Shown piece after piece: positions 36,446 through 45,199 of a DNA stretch of 64,000 nt. The first letter of the stretch is position 1. Each line of letters opens with the position of its first letter. This DNA is from Dyadobacter frigoris (GTDB lineage Bacteria > Bacteroidota > Bacteroidia > Cytophagales > Spirosomataceae), in contig NZ_SZVO01000022.1 in the NCBI RefSeq assembly GCF_005280585.1, forward strand, positions 1-64,000, given 5' to 3'. The notes beneath the pieces are model-generated. The model saw only the letters and a list, made by a program, of their open reading frames with translations, made no database searches and was not told where the DNA came from. The translations under genes and the position numbers were made by a program.

Positions 36446-37348
36446 ATGAATTTTGAAAATATAAAATTAGGCGTTGCCCCGATCAACTGGACCAACGACG
36501 ATATGCCGGAACTTGGCGGTGAAAATACATTCGAGCAATGTATCAGCGAAATGGCTTTGGCCGGATTTACAGGCTGTGAAGTAGGAAACAAATTTCCTCG
36601 GGATATTAATGTATTGAGAAAAGCACTTGAACTACGCGGATTACAAATTTGCAATCAATGGAACAGTTATGAGCTGACGACAAAGTCGTTGGGAGAAAAT
36701 ATTAAAAATTTCACAGAACTTTTGGATTTCCTGGAAACCATGGGTTCCAAAGTGATCGGTGGCGGAGAAATTGGAAATAGTTGCCAAGGACAAATGACTG
36801 TACCCGTTTTCGAAGGAAAAGGGATGCTGAATACGGATGAAGAATGGAAAACTTTCACTACCGGTTTAAACGAATTGGGTAAGATTGCCCGAGCCCGAGG
36901 AATGAAACTGGCCTTCCACCATCATATGGGAACCTGTATTCAAACGATCGCAGAAACGGACCGGCTAATGGCTGAGACTGATCCTGAAAATGTTTACCTG
37001 AATTATGACTGTGGGCATTTCTATTTCGCAGGAGAGGATCCTGTCGAAGCTTTGAAAAAATACGTTGGAAGAACGGCTCATATTCACTTAAAAGATATTC
37101 GTCCAAATGTTTTGCAGCGTGTCCATGATGAAAAACTCAGCTTTTTAACGGCTGTAAAACAAGGTGTTTTCACGGTTCCGGGTGATAAGGAAGGCTGTAT
37201 TGATTTTCCAGCTTTGTTCGAAGTAATCAAAGAAAGTGACTATCAGGGTTGGATTGTACTGGAAGCTGAACAGGATCCGGCCGTGGCTAATCCTTTGGAA
37301 TATGCGATCATTGCCCGTAAATTTTTCAAAGGACTTACTAATATCTGA
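36446..37348 (+). CDS. iolE: Inosose dehydratase
   Basis: A 300-residue TIM-barrel protein of the xylose isomerase-like superfamily that dehydrates scyllo-inosose to diketo-inositol (3D-trihydroxycyclohexane-dione). Metal-binding region motifs typical of IolE are seen: GGGEIGNS, LAFHHHMGT, NYDCGHFYFAG, AHIHLKDIR and IVLEAEQDP. Start MNFENIKLGVAPINW fits the family. Last gene of the cluster, followed by a strong terminator. Confidence 0.93.
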   Translation: MNFENIKLGVAPINWTNDDMPELGGENTFEQCISEMALAGFTGCEVGNKFPRDINVLRKALELRGLQICNQWNSYELTTKSLGENIKNFTELLDFLETMGSKVIGGGEIGNSCQGQMTVPVFEGKGMLNTDEEWKTFTTGLNELGKIARARGMKLAFHHHMGTCIQTIAETDRLMAETDPENVYLNYDCGHFYFAGEDPVEALKKYVGRTAHIHLKDIRPNVLQRVHDEKLSFLTAVKQGVFTVPGDKEGCIDFPALFEVIKESDYQGWIVLEAEQDPAVANPLEYAIIARKFFKGLTNI

Positions 37349-37373
37349 AATTTTTCTTATAAGCCCATTTGCA

Positions 37374-37406
37374 AAAGGAGTCAACTATTAAAAAGTTGAC
37401 TCCTTT
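37374..37406 (+). terminator. Terminator at the end of the inositol cluster
   Basis: A 13-bp perfect stem (AAAGGAGTCAACT at 37374-37386 with its complement at 37394-37406) around a 7-base loop lies 25 bases past the iolE stop codon and is followed by CTTTCTT. Good factor-independent terminator. Confidence 0.85.
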
Positions 37407-37787
37407 CTTTCTTATCAGCACTACTCTTCCCCAATTCATTTTTTATCTTTTGATTGTTCCTCAAATACCAGCAATTGCAATTCCTTCTTATTGTTTTTCG
37501 ATTTTAATTCTTTATTAATCTTCTGCTAATCAATATTTTGTGATTTTTACGTTTTTTACATTGTTTGTTAAAAACAATTAAGGAATACAGTTTATATCGA
37601 TCACCCAGGAAACTGGTCATGCAACAGAAAACTTTGACTTAAATCATCAGAGGACAAAAAATAAACACTTGACGACGCCACACTTATTTTCAATCCTACG
37701 TAATATCAATTGTGCACATTCATTTATTTCAAAATCAATTTCACAACCTATGTACAAAGAAATTACTCAATTTTAATCTGACTAAAC
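37407..37787. other. Intergenic leader upstream of S41 protease, nothing recognised
   Basis: About 380 bases of AT-rich sequence with no believable ORF and no strong repeat. It should carry the promoter of the downstream protease gene; I could not place the boxes with confidence. Confidence 0.45.
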
Positions 37788-39236
37788 ATGCTAAATTTTA
37801 AAAGGATCAGCCAAATTGGGTTTATTGCAATTGCCGCTTTTGTGGCAAGCTGCAAGGATAAGGATGTAACTCCTACAACGACAACAACAGATACAACAAG
37901 TTATAGCGCGGTAAATAACTGGGTTTATGGCATCATGAACGACGCCTATTTTTGGTATAAAAGCATGCCGGTAGAAAGCAGTCTGGATGCGACAATCAAC
38001 CCGACAAACTACTTTGAAAAACTGATTTACAACCGTACCACAGTAGATAGATTTTCAACGATCACAGACGATATCGATGCCTTAACTGACGAATTTAATG
38101 GTGTTGGTAAAATTTTCGGGATTAGCTATACTTTGTCTTATACAGACGATACCAAAACAAATCTTGGTGCATTTCTAAGTTATGTTGTGAAGGGAAGTCC
38201 TGCTGAAACGGCTGGTTTGAAACGCGGTGACATTATCATGAAAATAAATGGTACCCAACTTACAGCTACCAATTATGTTTCATTATTTTCAAGCAATGAC
38301 ACCGAAACTTTCACGCTGGGCAAAGTGGTGGGAACTACTATCACAGCGGACGATACCAAAACAATTTCGGTGACTAAGGCTACAATCAGTGAAGATCCGG
38401 TCCTGTTTTCTACTGTAATTTCAAAACCAGCCTACAACAAAACCATCGGTTATCTGGTTTATACGCAATTTGTACCAGGAACTACGGCAAGCGCAAGTGT
38501 TTATGACAACGAACTTCGCCAGGTTTTTGCAAATTTTAAAAGCAAGGGTGTTAACGAACTTGTTTTAGATCTGAGATTTAATCCGGGCGGCTATATCAGC
38601 TCTGCCGAAACTTTGGCCTCACTGATTGGTACCGGCGCTTCAAGTTCCAGGATTTTTTACAAAGAACAATGGAACGACAAATACATTGCCTACTGGCAAA
38701 GCAAATACGGCGCAAATGCATTGAATTATAACTTTCTTGATGAAGGAAATAACATTGGAGCAAATCTGAGCCGCGTTTTTGTACTTACTTCCAACGGAAC
38801 AGCTTCTGCCAGTGAGCTCGTAATAAATGGCCTGAAACCGTATATGAGTGTTATTACGATCGGGGAGCATACTTATGGAAAAAATCTTTTTGGCTCTCTG
38901 TTTAGCGATGACCAGAAACGCTGGAATTGGGGATTGTATGTAATGCTTGGACAAACCGCTAATGCCAACGATCAATCGGATTATGGAACGGTTAACGGGA
39001 TGACACCTACTTACATTGTTGAAGATACCACAGTTCCGTACCAACCTTTCGGTAATGAAAACGAAACATTGCTCCGGAAGGCACTTGATGTGATAGGCAT
39101 TCCTGCACCTACCAACACGAGAATAACCGCAACAACCCAGGTAAAATCATTTATCAGCGAAAATCTGAGAGACAATCTGATAGTTCCGGATAAGAGGATG
39201 ATTAAAAATACACCGACATTAAGGACTAATAAGTAA
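37788..39236 (+). CDS. S41-family C-terminal-processing-like peptidase, lipoprotein
   Basis: A 482-residue S41 protease anchored as a lipoprotein: signal and lipobox FVASC, Cys22. A low-complexity Thr-rich linker follows (residues 28-37). Then comes the S41 N-terminal region, a PDZ domain (about 125-200; KGSPAETAGLKRGDIIMKING), and the catalytic domain with DLRFNPGG (261-268), TSNGTASASEL (nucleophile Ser340 or Ser342) and Lys365 in TYGKNLFG. Members of this Bacteroidota group degrade or process envelope proteins. It appears monocistronic. Confidence 0.9.
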   Translation: MLNFKRISQIGFIAIAAFVASCKDKDVTPTTTTTDTTSYSAVNNWVYGIMNDAYFWYKSMPVESSLDATINPTNYFEKLIYNRTTVDRFSTITDDIDALTDEFNGVGKIFGISYTLSYTDDTKTNLGAFLSYVVKGSPAETAGLKRGDIIMKINGTQLTATNYVSLFSSNDTETFTLGKVVGTTITADDTKTISVTKATISEDPVLFSTVISKPAYNKTIGYLVYTQFVPGTTASASVYDNELRQVFANFKSKGVNELVLDLRFNPGGYISSAETLASLIGTGASSSRIFYKEQWNDKYIAYWQSKYGANALNYNFLDEGNNIGANLSRVFVLTSNGTASASELVINGLKPYMSVITIGEHTYGKNLFGSLFSDDQKRWNWGLYVMLGQTANANDQSDYGTVNGMTPTYIVEDTTVPYQPFGNENETLLRKALDVIGIPAPTNTRITATTQVKSFISENLRDNLIVPDKRMIKNTPTLRTNK

Positions 39237-39380
39237 CCCTTCTCTTCTCGCTTTGTGTGTCAGCCAACGCTGCAGTCGGCTTTCAGGTCCGGATATCAGA
39301 TTTCATTGAAAATCAACTGAGGTCTCTGTACAAAACCGATCGCTAACGCTGATCACCAAATCAAGAAAAGATCCGCCGCA

Positions 39381-39427
39381 AAGACATTGAGCTGTAAATA
39401 TTAATCATATTGAAAGCTCGATGTCTT
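39381..39427. repeat. Hairpin in intergenic repeat-like region
   Basis: AAGACATTGAGCT (39381-39393) pairs with AGCTCGATGTCTT (39415-39427) with one mismatch. On both sides the words GTCGGCTTTCA (near 39275 and 39434) and GCTAACGCTGA / GCTAATCGCTA recur, suggesting a degenerate dispersed repeat between convergent genes. Confidence 0.5.
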
Positions 39428-39523
39428 GGATCTAAATTTGGCGGTCGGCTTTCAAATCCTGGCATTTTTAACTTAATTGAATGTAGAAATACCAGGATCT
39501 GACTAAAAGCTAATCGCTACCAG

Positions 39524-40024
39524 CTACTTCCCAATCACCACATCGCCATGTCCACGGAATTCACATCCACCATTTATAAATTTATAATAAACCCGTACGG
39601 TATCTGTTATCCCAAATGCAGAGAAATCGATCATATTAATCTTTGTATATAAAGAATCCTTTGCGAAGAGCGTCTTGAAATTTTTATCAACAATCCGAAT
39701 TGCTAACCGCACGGAATCAGGTTTGTAAACATGAATGGCTGCCTTGTCTTTTACAGGATTGGGATAGGCTATAATTTCATAATCGGTTGCAGGACAGTTC
39801 GTTTTAAGATTACTCCCAAAAAGACTTATCTCCTGCTCTACCCAGGTATCTTTGATATTCCAGTCGTCCGGATCTACTTCACTTAATGGAAGTCCTCTTT
39901 CATCCCGGAGCAAAATTCCGGAAAAGGTAATTTTTTCGGGAGTTTTGACCAGATCTTCAGGATCATTTTGGTTACAGGAAAAAAAAGCAAAACCTAGAAT
40001 AACGCTGAGTATAACTTTTTTCAT
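39524..40024 (-). CDS. Putative lipoprotein of unknown function
   Basis: A 166-residue protein with a short lipoprotein signal (MKKVILSVILGFAFFSC, Cys17). The mature part looks beta-rich and contains YEIIAYPNPVKDKAAIHVYK, which resembles the strand pattern of T9SS-type tails, but it is internal and followed by about 55 residues ending in GGCEFRGHGDVVIGK, so it is probably an Ig-like domain. Function unknown. Thirty bases downstream of the polX-like gene on the same strand, so perhaps cotranscribed. Confidence 0.72.
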   Translation of the reverse strand: MKKVILSVILGFAFFSCNQNDPEDLVKTPEKITFSGILLRDERGLPLSEVDPDDWNIKDTWVEQEISLFGSNLKTNCPATDYEIIAYPNPVKDKAAIHVYKPDSVRLAIRIVDKNFKTLFAKDSLYTKINMIDFSAFGITDTVRVYYKFINGGCEFRGHGDVVIGK

Positions 40025-40054
40025 TTTTCAATTTTAAGGTTACGACGAATGTAA

Positions 40055-41764
40055 TTATTCTTTTCTCATTTTCAAATATTCTTCAATTTCGGTCAAAGAA
40101 AACGCATTGAAAGTCATTTCTTTCGTCAATCCGCCTTTTCTCGCCACGGCTACTCCATAGTGCATGTCATAATATCCTTCCTTTTTATGCGCGTCAGGAT
40201 TGATACTAAGCAAAACACCTTTTTCCATACAATAAGCAATCCACCGCCAGTCAAGATCAAGCCGCCAGGGCGAAGCATTGATTTCTATCACTACTTTACG
40301 CTCTGCACAAGCATCTATAATTGCCTTATGATCAATCGGGTACCCTTCTCTTGACAATAAAAGCCTTCCGGTTGGATGGCCTAAAATCGTTGTATAAGGA
40401 TTTTGTACTGCTTTTAACAAACGTGCAGTAGCTTTTTCCAAAGTCATCGTAAGATTGCTATGCACAGAAGCCACAACATAATCAAAACTTGATAAAATCT
40501 CGTCAGAATAATCCAGCGAGCCATCACCAAGAATATCAGATTCAATTCCCTTTAAAATTTTGAATGGTTTTTCGCTTCCCGACAAAGCGAAACGTTCGTT
40601 CAATTTGGCAATCTCTTCATGCTGACGAAAAACATCATCCGGTTTCAAACCGCTTGCATAAGATGCTGTCTGTGAATGATCTGCAATTCCCAGGTATTCA
40701 AAACCAAGCTCCTGACAAAATAAAGCCATTTGTTCAAGCGTGTGTTGTCCATCCGAATACGTACTGTGATTATGCAAAATCCCTTTTAAATCATCCCAGG
40801 TTATCAGTTGGTCCGCAGTATGCGTTTCAGCCCAGATAAATTCATCCGCTCCTTCCCGCATTTCAGGAACAATAAAAGGCAAACCTGCTTTTTCATAAAT
40901 GGCCTCTTCGCTGTCAAAAAGTTCATATTTTGTTTGTCTCCAAAGTGAAGTTCCCGAAACCGTTACTTTGTTTAAATGTTCAGCAGAAGCAGTTTCAAGA
41001 AATAATTCATTGACAACATTTTCAGGCTTAACGGCTAGCACTTCTATATCAACAGCAATATCCTGCATTTTCCCTCTCCATATAAAAGGAGAAGAAATTT
41101 TTTCATCTTGACTTAAAAATTCAATAGAATTTAATGCTTGCTGCAATAGCAAAGGAGATTCTGTTCCTACAAGCAAACGAATGGTTTCAACAATTTCAGC
41201 TTTCCGCCGAACATCGCCTGCAATTTCAACCTGATCAAAACTTTTTCTCAATTCCTCAGCAAGCAATTGTGCAATTGATTCTGCTTTATCCATGCGCAGC
41301 TTTCCTGCCTGATCTTTCAGGAATGCCAGTGATTCAAGTATTTTTTGTTCTGTACTTCCTCCAAACCCTTTTACCTTAGCAATTTTGCCACTTTGGCAGG
41401 CCAGTTCAAGTTCATGTAAATTATCGATTCCAAGTTCTCGCCAGAGAATAGCAATCTTTTTAGCACCAATTCCTTTGATACTAAACATTTCAAGCACACC
41501 AAGCGGTGTGTTTTCAAGCAACTCTTCCAATTCTTTGAAAGTACCGCGCTGCACGATTTCAATAATTTTGGCCGCTGTACTTTTTCCGATCCCCTGAAGT
41601 TTTGTCAATTCTTCAAGTGTCAGCGCTGCTATTTCACCATCCTTATATTTATCAAGATAAAAACCGGCCACACCGTAACTTTTCACCTTGAAAGGATCAG
41701 CTCCGTGCAGTTCAAGTAATTTGGCAGTCAGTTCAAGTATCTCGACAATTTCGGCGTTGCTCAT
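40055..41764 (-). CDS. PolX-family protein with degenerate polymerase site and intact PHP domain
   Basis: A 569-residue protein with PolX architecture: N-terminal helix-hairpin-helix repeats (about 1-150; LTKLQGIGKSTAAKI, FSIKGIGAKKI), a polymerase-like palm (about 155-320) and a C-terminal PHP phosphoesterase (about 328-569). The PHP metal residues are intact: His331/His333 (GILHNHSTYSDG), Asp338, His363 (ADHS), Glu408, His435, His463, Asp524 and His526. In the palm, the family's GDID catalytic pair is replaced by ETIR (residues 193-196), though Asp239 remains. Nucleotide transfer is therefore probably lost, leaving a 3'-5' exonuclease or AP-site nuclease for base-excision repair. Cytoplasmic. 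Confidence 0.88.
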   Translation of the reverse strand: MSNAEIVEILELTAKLLELHGADPFKVKSYGVAGFYLDKYKDGEIAALTLEELTKLQGIGKSTAAKIIEIVQRGTFKELEELLENTPLGVLEMFSIKGIGAKKIAILWRELGIDNLHELELACQSGKIAKVKGFGGSTEQKILESLAFLKDQAGKLRMDKAESIAQLLAEELRKSFDQVEIAGDVRRKAEIVETIRLLVGTESPLLLQQALNSIEFLSQDEKISSPFIWRGKMQDIAVDIEVLAVKPENVVNELFLETASAEHLNKVTVSGTSLWRQTKYELFDSEEAIYEKAGLPFIVPEMREGADEFIWAETHTADQLITWDDLKGILHNHSTYSDGQHTLEQMALFCQELGFEYLGIADHSQTASYASGLKPDDVFRQHEEIAKLNERFALSGSEKPFKILKGIESDILGDGSLDYSDEILSSFDYVVASVHSNLTMTLEKATARLLKAVQNPYTTILGHPTGRLLLSREGYPIDHKAIIDACAERKVVIEINASPWRLDLDWRWIAYCMEKGVLLSINPDAHKKEGYYDMHYGVAVARKGGLTKEMTFNAFSLTEIEEYLKMRKE

Positions 41765-41977
41765 AGGGTATGCTTAATTAATATTAATCTGCGAATTACG
41801 AAGTAACAACGAGCAAATGCAAATAAGATGACGACTGATTTTGAATTTACACGCTACTTATGGCCTTTCAACGCAAATATTTCTCTAAGGAATATAAAGG
41901 AAACTGAGGTGGTCACTTACTGTCAAAATTAAAGTAGTTATTACCAAACGTTGCCTTAGATAGAAAAAAACTCACAT

Positions 41978-43066
41978 ATGGCTACGAATATCGTCATTCC
42001 CTTTTCACGCCGCAACTTTCTTGCTGCCGGCGCAGGTATCATCACCGCGTCCATTTTTTCGCCATTCAGCATTGCTTTGGGAAAACCGAAGGAACGTTTG
42101 GGAATCGCATTGGTTGGTTTGGGATATTACAGCACTGATTTGCTTGCTCCGGCCCTTCAAAAAACTAAAAATTGTTATCTGGCAGGCATTGTAACCGGCA
42201 CTCCAGAAAAAGCTGAAACATGGAAAAAAAAGCACAATATTCCTGATAAAAATATTTATAATTATAAAAATTTCGATTCGATAGCCAATAACCCGGATAT
42301 TGACGTAGTATATATAGTGCTTCCGCCTTCGATGCATAAGGAGTTTGTGATTCGAGCAGCCAAAGCGGGGAAACACGTTTTTTGTGAAAAACCCATGGCC
42401 CTGAACGTGCAGGAATGTGAGGAAATGATCAAGGTTTGTACGGAAAACAAACGGAGTTTGTCTATCGGTTATCGTTGCCAGCATGATCCGAATACGCAGG
42501 AATATATGCGCATTGCAAGAGAAAAATCGCTGGGAAATGTGCAATTGATTTCCTGCGCAGCCGGATATAAGGAAAGCCGTGCCGACAACTGGAAAGTAAA
42601 AAAATCAATGGGCGGCGGCGCGATGTATGATATGGGGGTTTATGCGTTACAAGGAGCACGTTTGGCAGCAGGTGCAGAGCCGATTTCTGTGACTGCTGAA
42701 ATTGTAATCAACCGTCCGGAAATATTTAAGGATGCTGATGAAATTACACATTTCCAGTTACAGTTTCCCGGCGGAACCGTTGCCAATTGCACCGGAAGCC
42801 ACGGCCTGAATACAAATTTTTTGAAAGTGAACTACGACAAAGGAACGTTGTACATGGATTCATTTTCAGGATATACCGGCAATAAAGGTTACAGCACACT
42901 GGGAGAAATCAATTTCCCTGTTGATAATCAGCAGGCCAAGCAGATGGATGAAGATGCACTAGCCATTATGCAAAGCAAACCCGTGTTGGTTCCGGGAGAA
43001 GAAGGCATGCGCGATATCCGTATCGTTCAGGCAATATATCAGGCAGCCCAAACGGGAAAACGGTAA
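41978..43066 (+). CDS. Tat-exported Gfo/Idh/MocA-family oxidoreductase
   Basis: A 362-residue oxidoreductase. The N-terminus has a twin-arginine leader (FSRRNFLAAGAGIITAS), so the folded protein with bound NAD(P) is expected in the periplasm, as in glucose-fructose oxidoreductase. The Rossmann motif ALVGLGYYST follows, then the EKP motif (HVFCEKPMALN). The C-terminal substrate domain has GGGAMYDMGVYALQGARLAAG. The substrate is unknown, probably a sugar or glycoside. The AGE-family epimerase starts 50 bases downstream, and the two probably act in one sugar-modifying route. Confidence 0.88.
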   Translation: MATNIVIPFSRRNFLAAGAGIITASIFSPFSIALGKPKERLGIALVGLGYYSTDLLAPALQKTKNCYLAGIVTGTPEKAETWKKKHNIPDKNIYNYKNFDSIANNPDIDVVYIVLPPSMHKEFVIRAAKAGKHVFCEKPMALNVQECEEMIKVCTENKRSLSIGYRCQHDPNTQEYMRIAREKSLGNVQLISCAAGYKESRADNWKVKKSMGGGAMYDMGVYALQGARLAAGAEPISVTAEIVINRPEIFKDADEITHFQLQFPGGTVANCTGSHGLNTNFLKVNYDKGTLYMDSFSGYTGNKGYSTLGEINFPVDNQQAKQMDEDALAIMQSKPVLVPGEEGMRDIRIVQAIYQAAQTGKR

Positions 43067-43116
43067 AAATCGGATAACATTATTTTATATAAAACCTGAA
43101 AATCATTTAACCGCAC

Positions 43117-44397
43117 ATGAATGTAGAACAGCTTAAACAGTACCGCGACGAAGCGACTCAACATCTTACCAATGAACTACTTCCGTTTTGGGAAACACGG
43201 TGTGTTGATAAAGAAAACGGTGGATTCATCACACATTTTGACCATGCAGGAAACGACTCGGGTGAAGACGAAAAATCGTTAATTGCCCAGACAAGAACAG
43301 TATTTACATTTTCATCGGCACATCGGGCCGGTTACGGTGAAGGAAGGTATGCAGCCATTGCAAAACACGGTGTCGATTTTTTAATCGACAAAATGTGGGA
43401 CAAAGAATTCGGTGGTTTTTATTGGCTTATGGACCGGAAAGGCAATGTCAAAATCGATGAAAAAATAATCTACGGACTTAGCTTCGCGATTTATAGTTTA
43501 AGTGAATATACATTGGCAACCGGCGATGCCAGAGGTTTGGAATATGCTGAAAAGGTTTTTGAACTGCTTCAAATCCATGGTGCGGATACTTTTTATGGTG
43601 GATATTTTGAAATGTTCAATCGTCAATGGGAATTAAAAGGTCCGGGTGCTGCCGGTGGCGACAGGAAAACGTTGGATGCACATATGCACCTGATGGAAGC
43701 TTTTACCACCTTATATGAAGCCAGCGGAAAAGAAGTGCACCGGAGAAAACTTGTTGAAATTATTCAGCTGCTGATCACTAAAATAATGCATCCGGTTTAT
43801 GGCACGGGTATTCCGCAGTTCTGGGCAGACTGGAGTGTGGCGCCACAAATCAAATTTGATATTATCTGGGGCTGGGACCGATTTTCAGAAGACGGCCTGA
43901 AAAGCTCTGCTGAGGATAACACAAGTTATGGCCACAATGTGGAATTTGCCTGGTTGCTGATGCATGCGCTTGATATTTCCGGCATTCCTTATGACGATTA
44001 TCAAACGCAATTATTGAAATCTTTCGATCATGCGATTGCCTATGGTATTGACTGGGAGTTCGGTGGTGTATATGTTGAAGGTTCTCACGCCGGAGAAGTA
44101 TATGATCGTGAAAAAGAATTCTGGCAGCAGGCTGAAGTATTAATTGGTATGCTGGATGCATACCGGATTTACGGTGACGAAAAGTACTTAAAAGCTTATG
44201 ATGCAACCCATCGTTTTGTTTTTGATAAAATGATTAATCACGAAGTTGGTGAATGGCTTCCGCTTCTTACCCGCCAGGGCGAGCCAATCTGGAAACACAT
44301 GAGCCATTCCTGGAAAGTGAATTATCATTCGGTGCGTTCGATGGTTCAAAGTATCGTCAGGTTGGATAAATTGTTAAAAAAAGCTTCTCAGGGATAA
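43117..44397 (+). CDS. AGE-family epimerase (N-acylglucosamine/cellobiose 2-epimerase type)
   Basis: A 426-residue (alpha/alpha)6-barrel epimerase. Conserved AGE features: TRCVDKENGGFITHFD, KSLIAQTRTVFTFS, KEFGGFYWLMDRKG, HNVEFAWLLMHAL and the C-terminal SWKVNYHSVRSM. Several motifs (His in HNVEFAWLL; W in GWDRF) favour the cellobiose 2-epimerase branch over renin-binding protein. No signal peptide. It lies 50 bases downstream of an exported oxidoreductase and is closed by a strong terminator, so the two form a small operon. Exact sugar unknown. Confidence 0.88.
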   Translation: MNVEQLKQYRDEATQHLTNELLPFWETRCVDKENGGFITHFDHAGNDSGEDEKSLIAQTRTVFTFSSAHRAGYGEGRYAAIAKHGVDFLIDKMWDKEFGGFYWLMDRKGNVKIDEKIIYGLSFAIYSLSEYTLATGDARGLEYAEKVFELLQIHGADTFYGGYFEMFNRQWELKGPGAAGGDRKTLDAHMHLMEAFTTLYEASGKEVHRRKLVEIIQLLITKIMHPVYGTGIPQFWADWSVAPQIKFDIIWGWDRFSEDGLKSSAEDNTSYGHNVEFAWLLMHALDISGIPYDDYQTQLLKSFDHAIAYGIDWEFGGVYVEGSHAGEVYDREKEFWQQAEVLIGMLDAYRIYGDEKYLKAYDATHRFVFDKMINHEVGEWLPLLTRQGEPIWKHMSHSWKVNYHSVRSMVQSIVRLDKLLKKASQG

Positions 44398-44491
44398 TGG
44401 GTAAAATGGACAGCATTGTGAAAAGATAATGCTCAAATTTGGGAAAACAATTCTCAGAAATTTCCTCAGTATTTAAGATTATAATAGAAGT

Positions 44492-44538
44492 AAAATGCTT
44501 AATTAGGATGATAGAAACTCATCCTAATTAAGCATTTT
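44492..44538 (+). terminator. Strong rho-independent terminator
   Basis: A 20-bp perfect stem (44492-44511 with 44519-44538; arm AAAATGCTTAATTAGGATGA) around a 7-base loop, ending in TTTTTAATG. The rest of the 312-base gap (44398-44709) shows nothing else notable. Confidence 0.9.
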
Positions 44539-44709
44539 TAATGTTATTGGTTTGATAATCAATAATGTCCAAATACCTGGATCGTTGAACTATACTTTCT
44601 TTTAATATAACAATGTGGAGTGAATTCTTTTTTTGGCACAATTTATTTATGATTTCAGGAAATTGCATGAAGCAATTATAATCAATCCAAAACTTAAAAC
44701 ATTAAAGAT

Positions 44710-44907
44710 ATGAGTGCCTTCACACAACAAGTTAAAGGAAACTGGACAGAGTTAAAAGGTAAATTCAAACAGCAATACGCTGACCTTACAGACGACGATT
44801 TACTATACGAAGAAGGAAAAGAAGATGAGCTTCTTGGTAAACTTCAAAAGAAGCTTGGCAAAACCCGTGAAGAAGTTGAAACAGAAGTAAGTGGCTGGTC
44901 CAAATAG
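44710..44907 (+). CDS. CsbD-like stress protein
   Basis: A 65-residue soluble helical protein of the CsbD family. The family core is seen: VKGNWTELKGKFKQQYADLTDDDLLYEEGKEDELLGKLQ, highly charged with no hydrophobic core segment. In other bacteria csbD-type genes are induced by general stress and membrane stress; the biochemical role is unknown. It stands alone just before the repeat array. Confidence 0.88.
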   Translation: MSAFTQQVKGNWTELKGKFKQQYADLTDDDLLYEEGKEDELLGKLQKKLGKTREEVETEVSGWSK

Positions 44908-45000
44908 ATTTTTTAATTAGGGTTCAAAAGAATGCCTGGGAGATATTTTCTTTCAGGCTTTTTTTGTTCTGTTGTATCTCAATTATTCTATTTCCAAATC

Positions 45001-45095
45001 GGCCATGCCTACGGCATTTTGGATAATGTGTTTCAAATTCGTTTCCCACGGAATAAATTCCGCGGCTACCATGTCGGCCATGCCTACGGCATTTT
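45001..45095 (-). repeat. Inverted first unit of the palindromic array
   Basis: One complete unit of the array in reverse orientation, bounded by two GCCATGCCTACGGCATTTT copies (starting 45002 and 45077). It includes the ATTCCGCGG palindrome and spacer. About 100 unique bases (45096-45199) separate it from the direct units, giving a head-to-head arrangement. Confidence 0.85.
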
Positions 45096-45199
45096 AATTT
45101 CCAAGAATGAGGTTTTGGAAATATTGACGCAGAGCCATTTTTATATCCCAAAATAATATTAGAAGGAAAGTATTATTATATTGATAATCAGAAATACTG

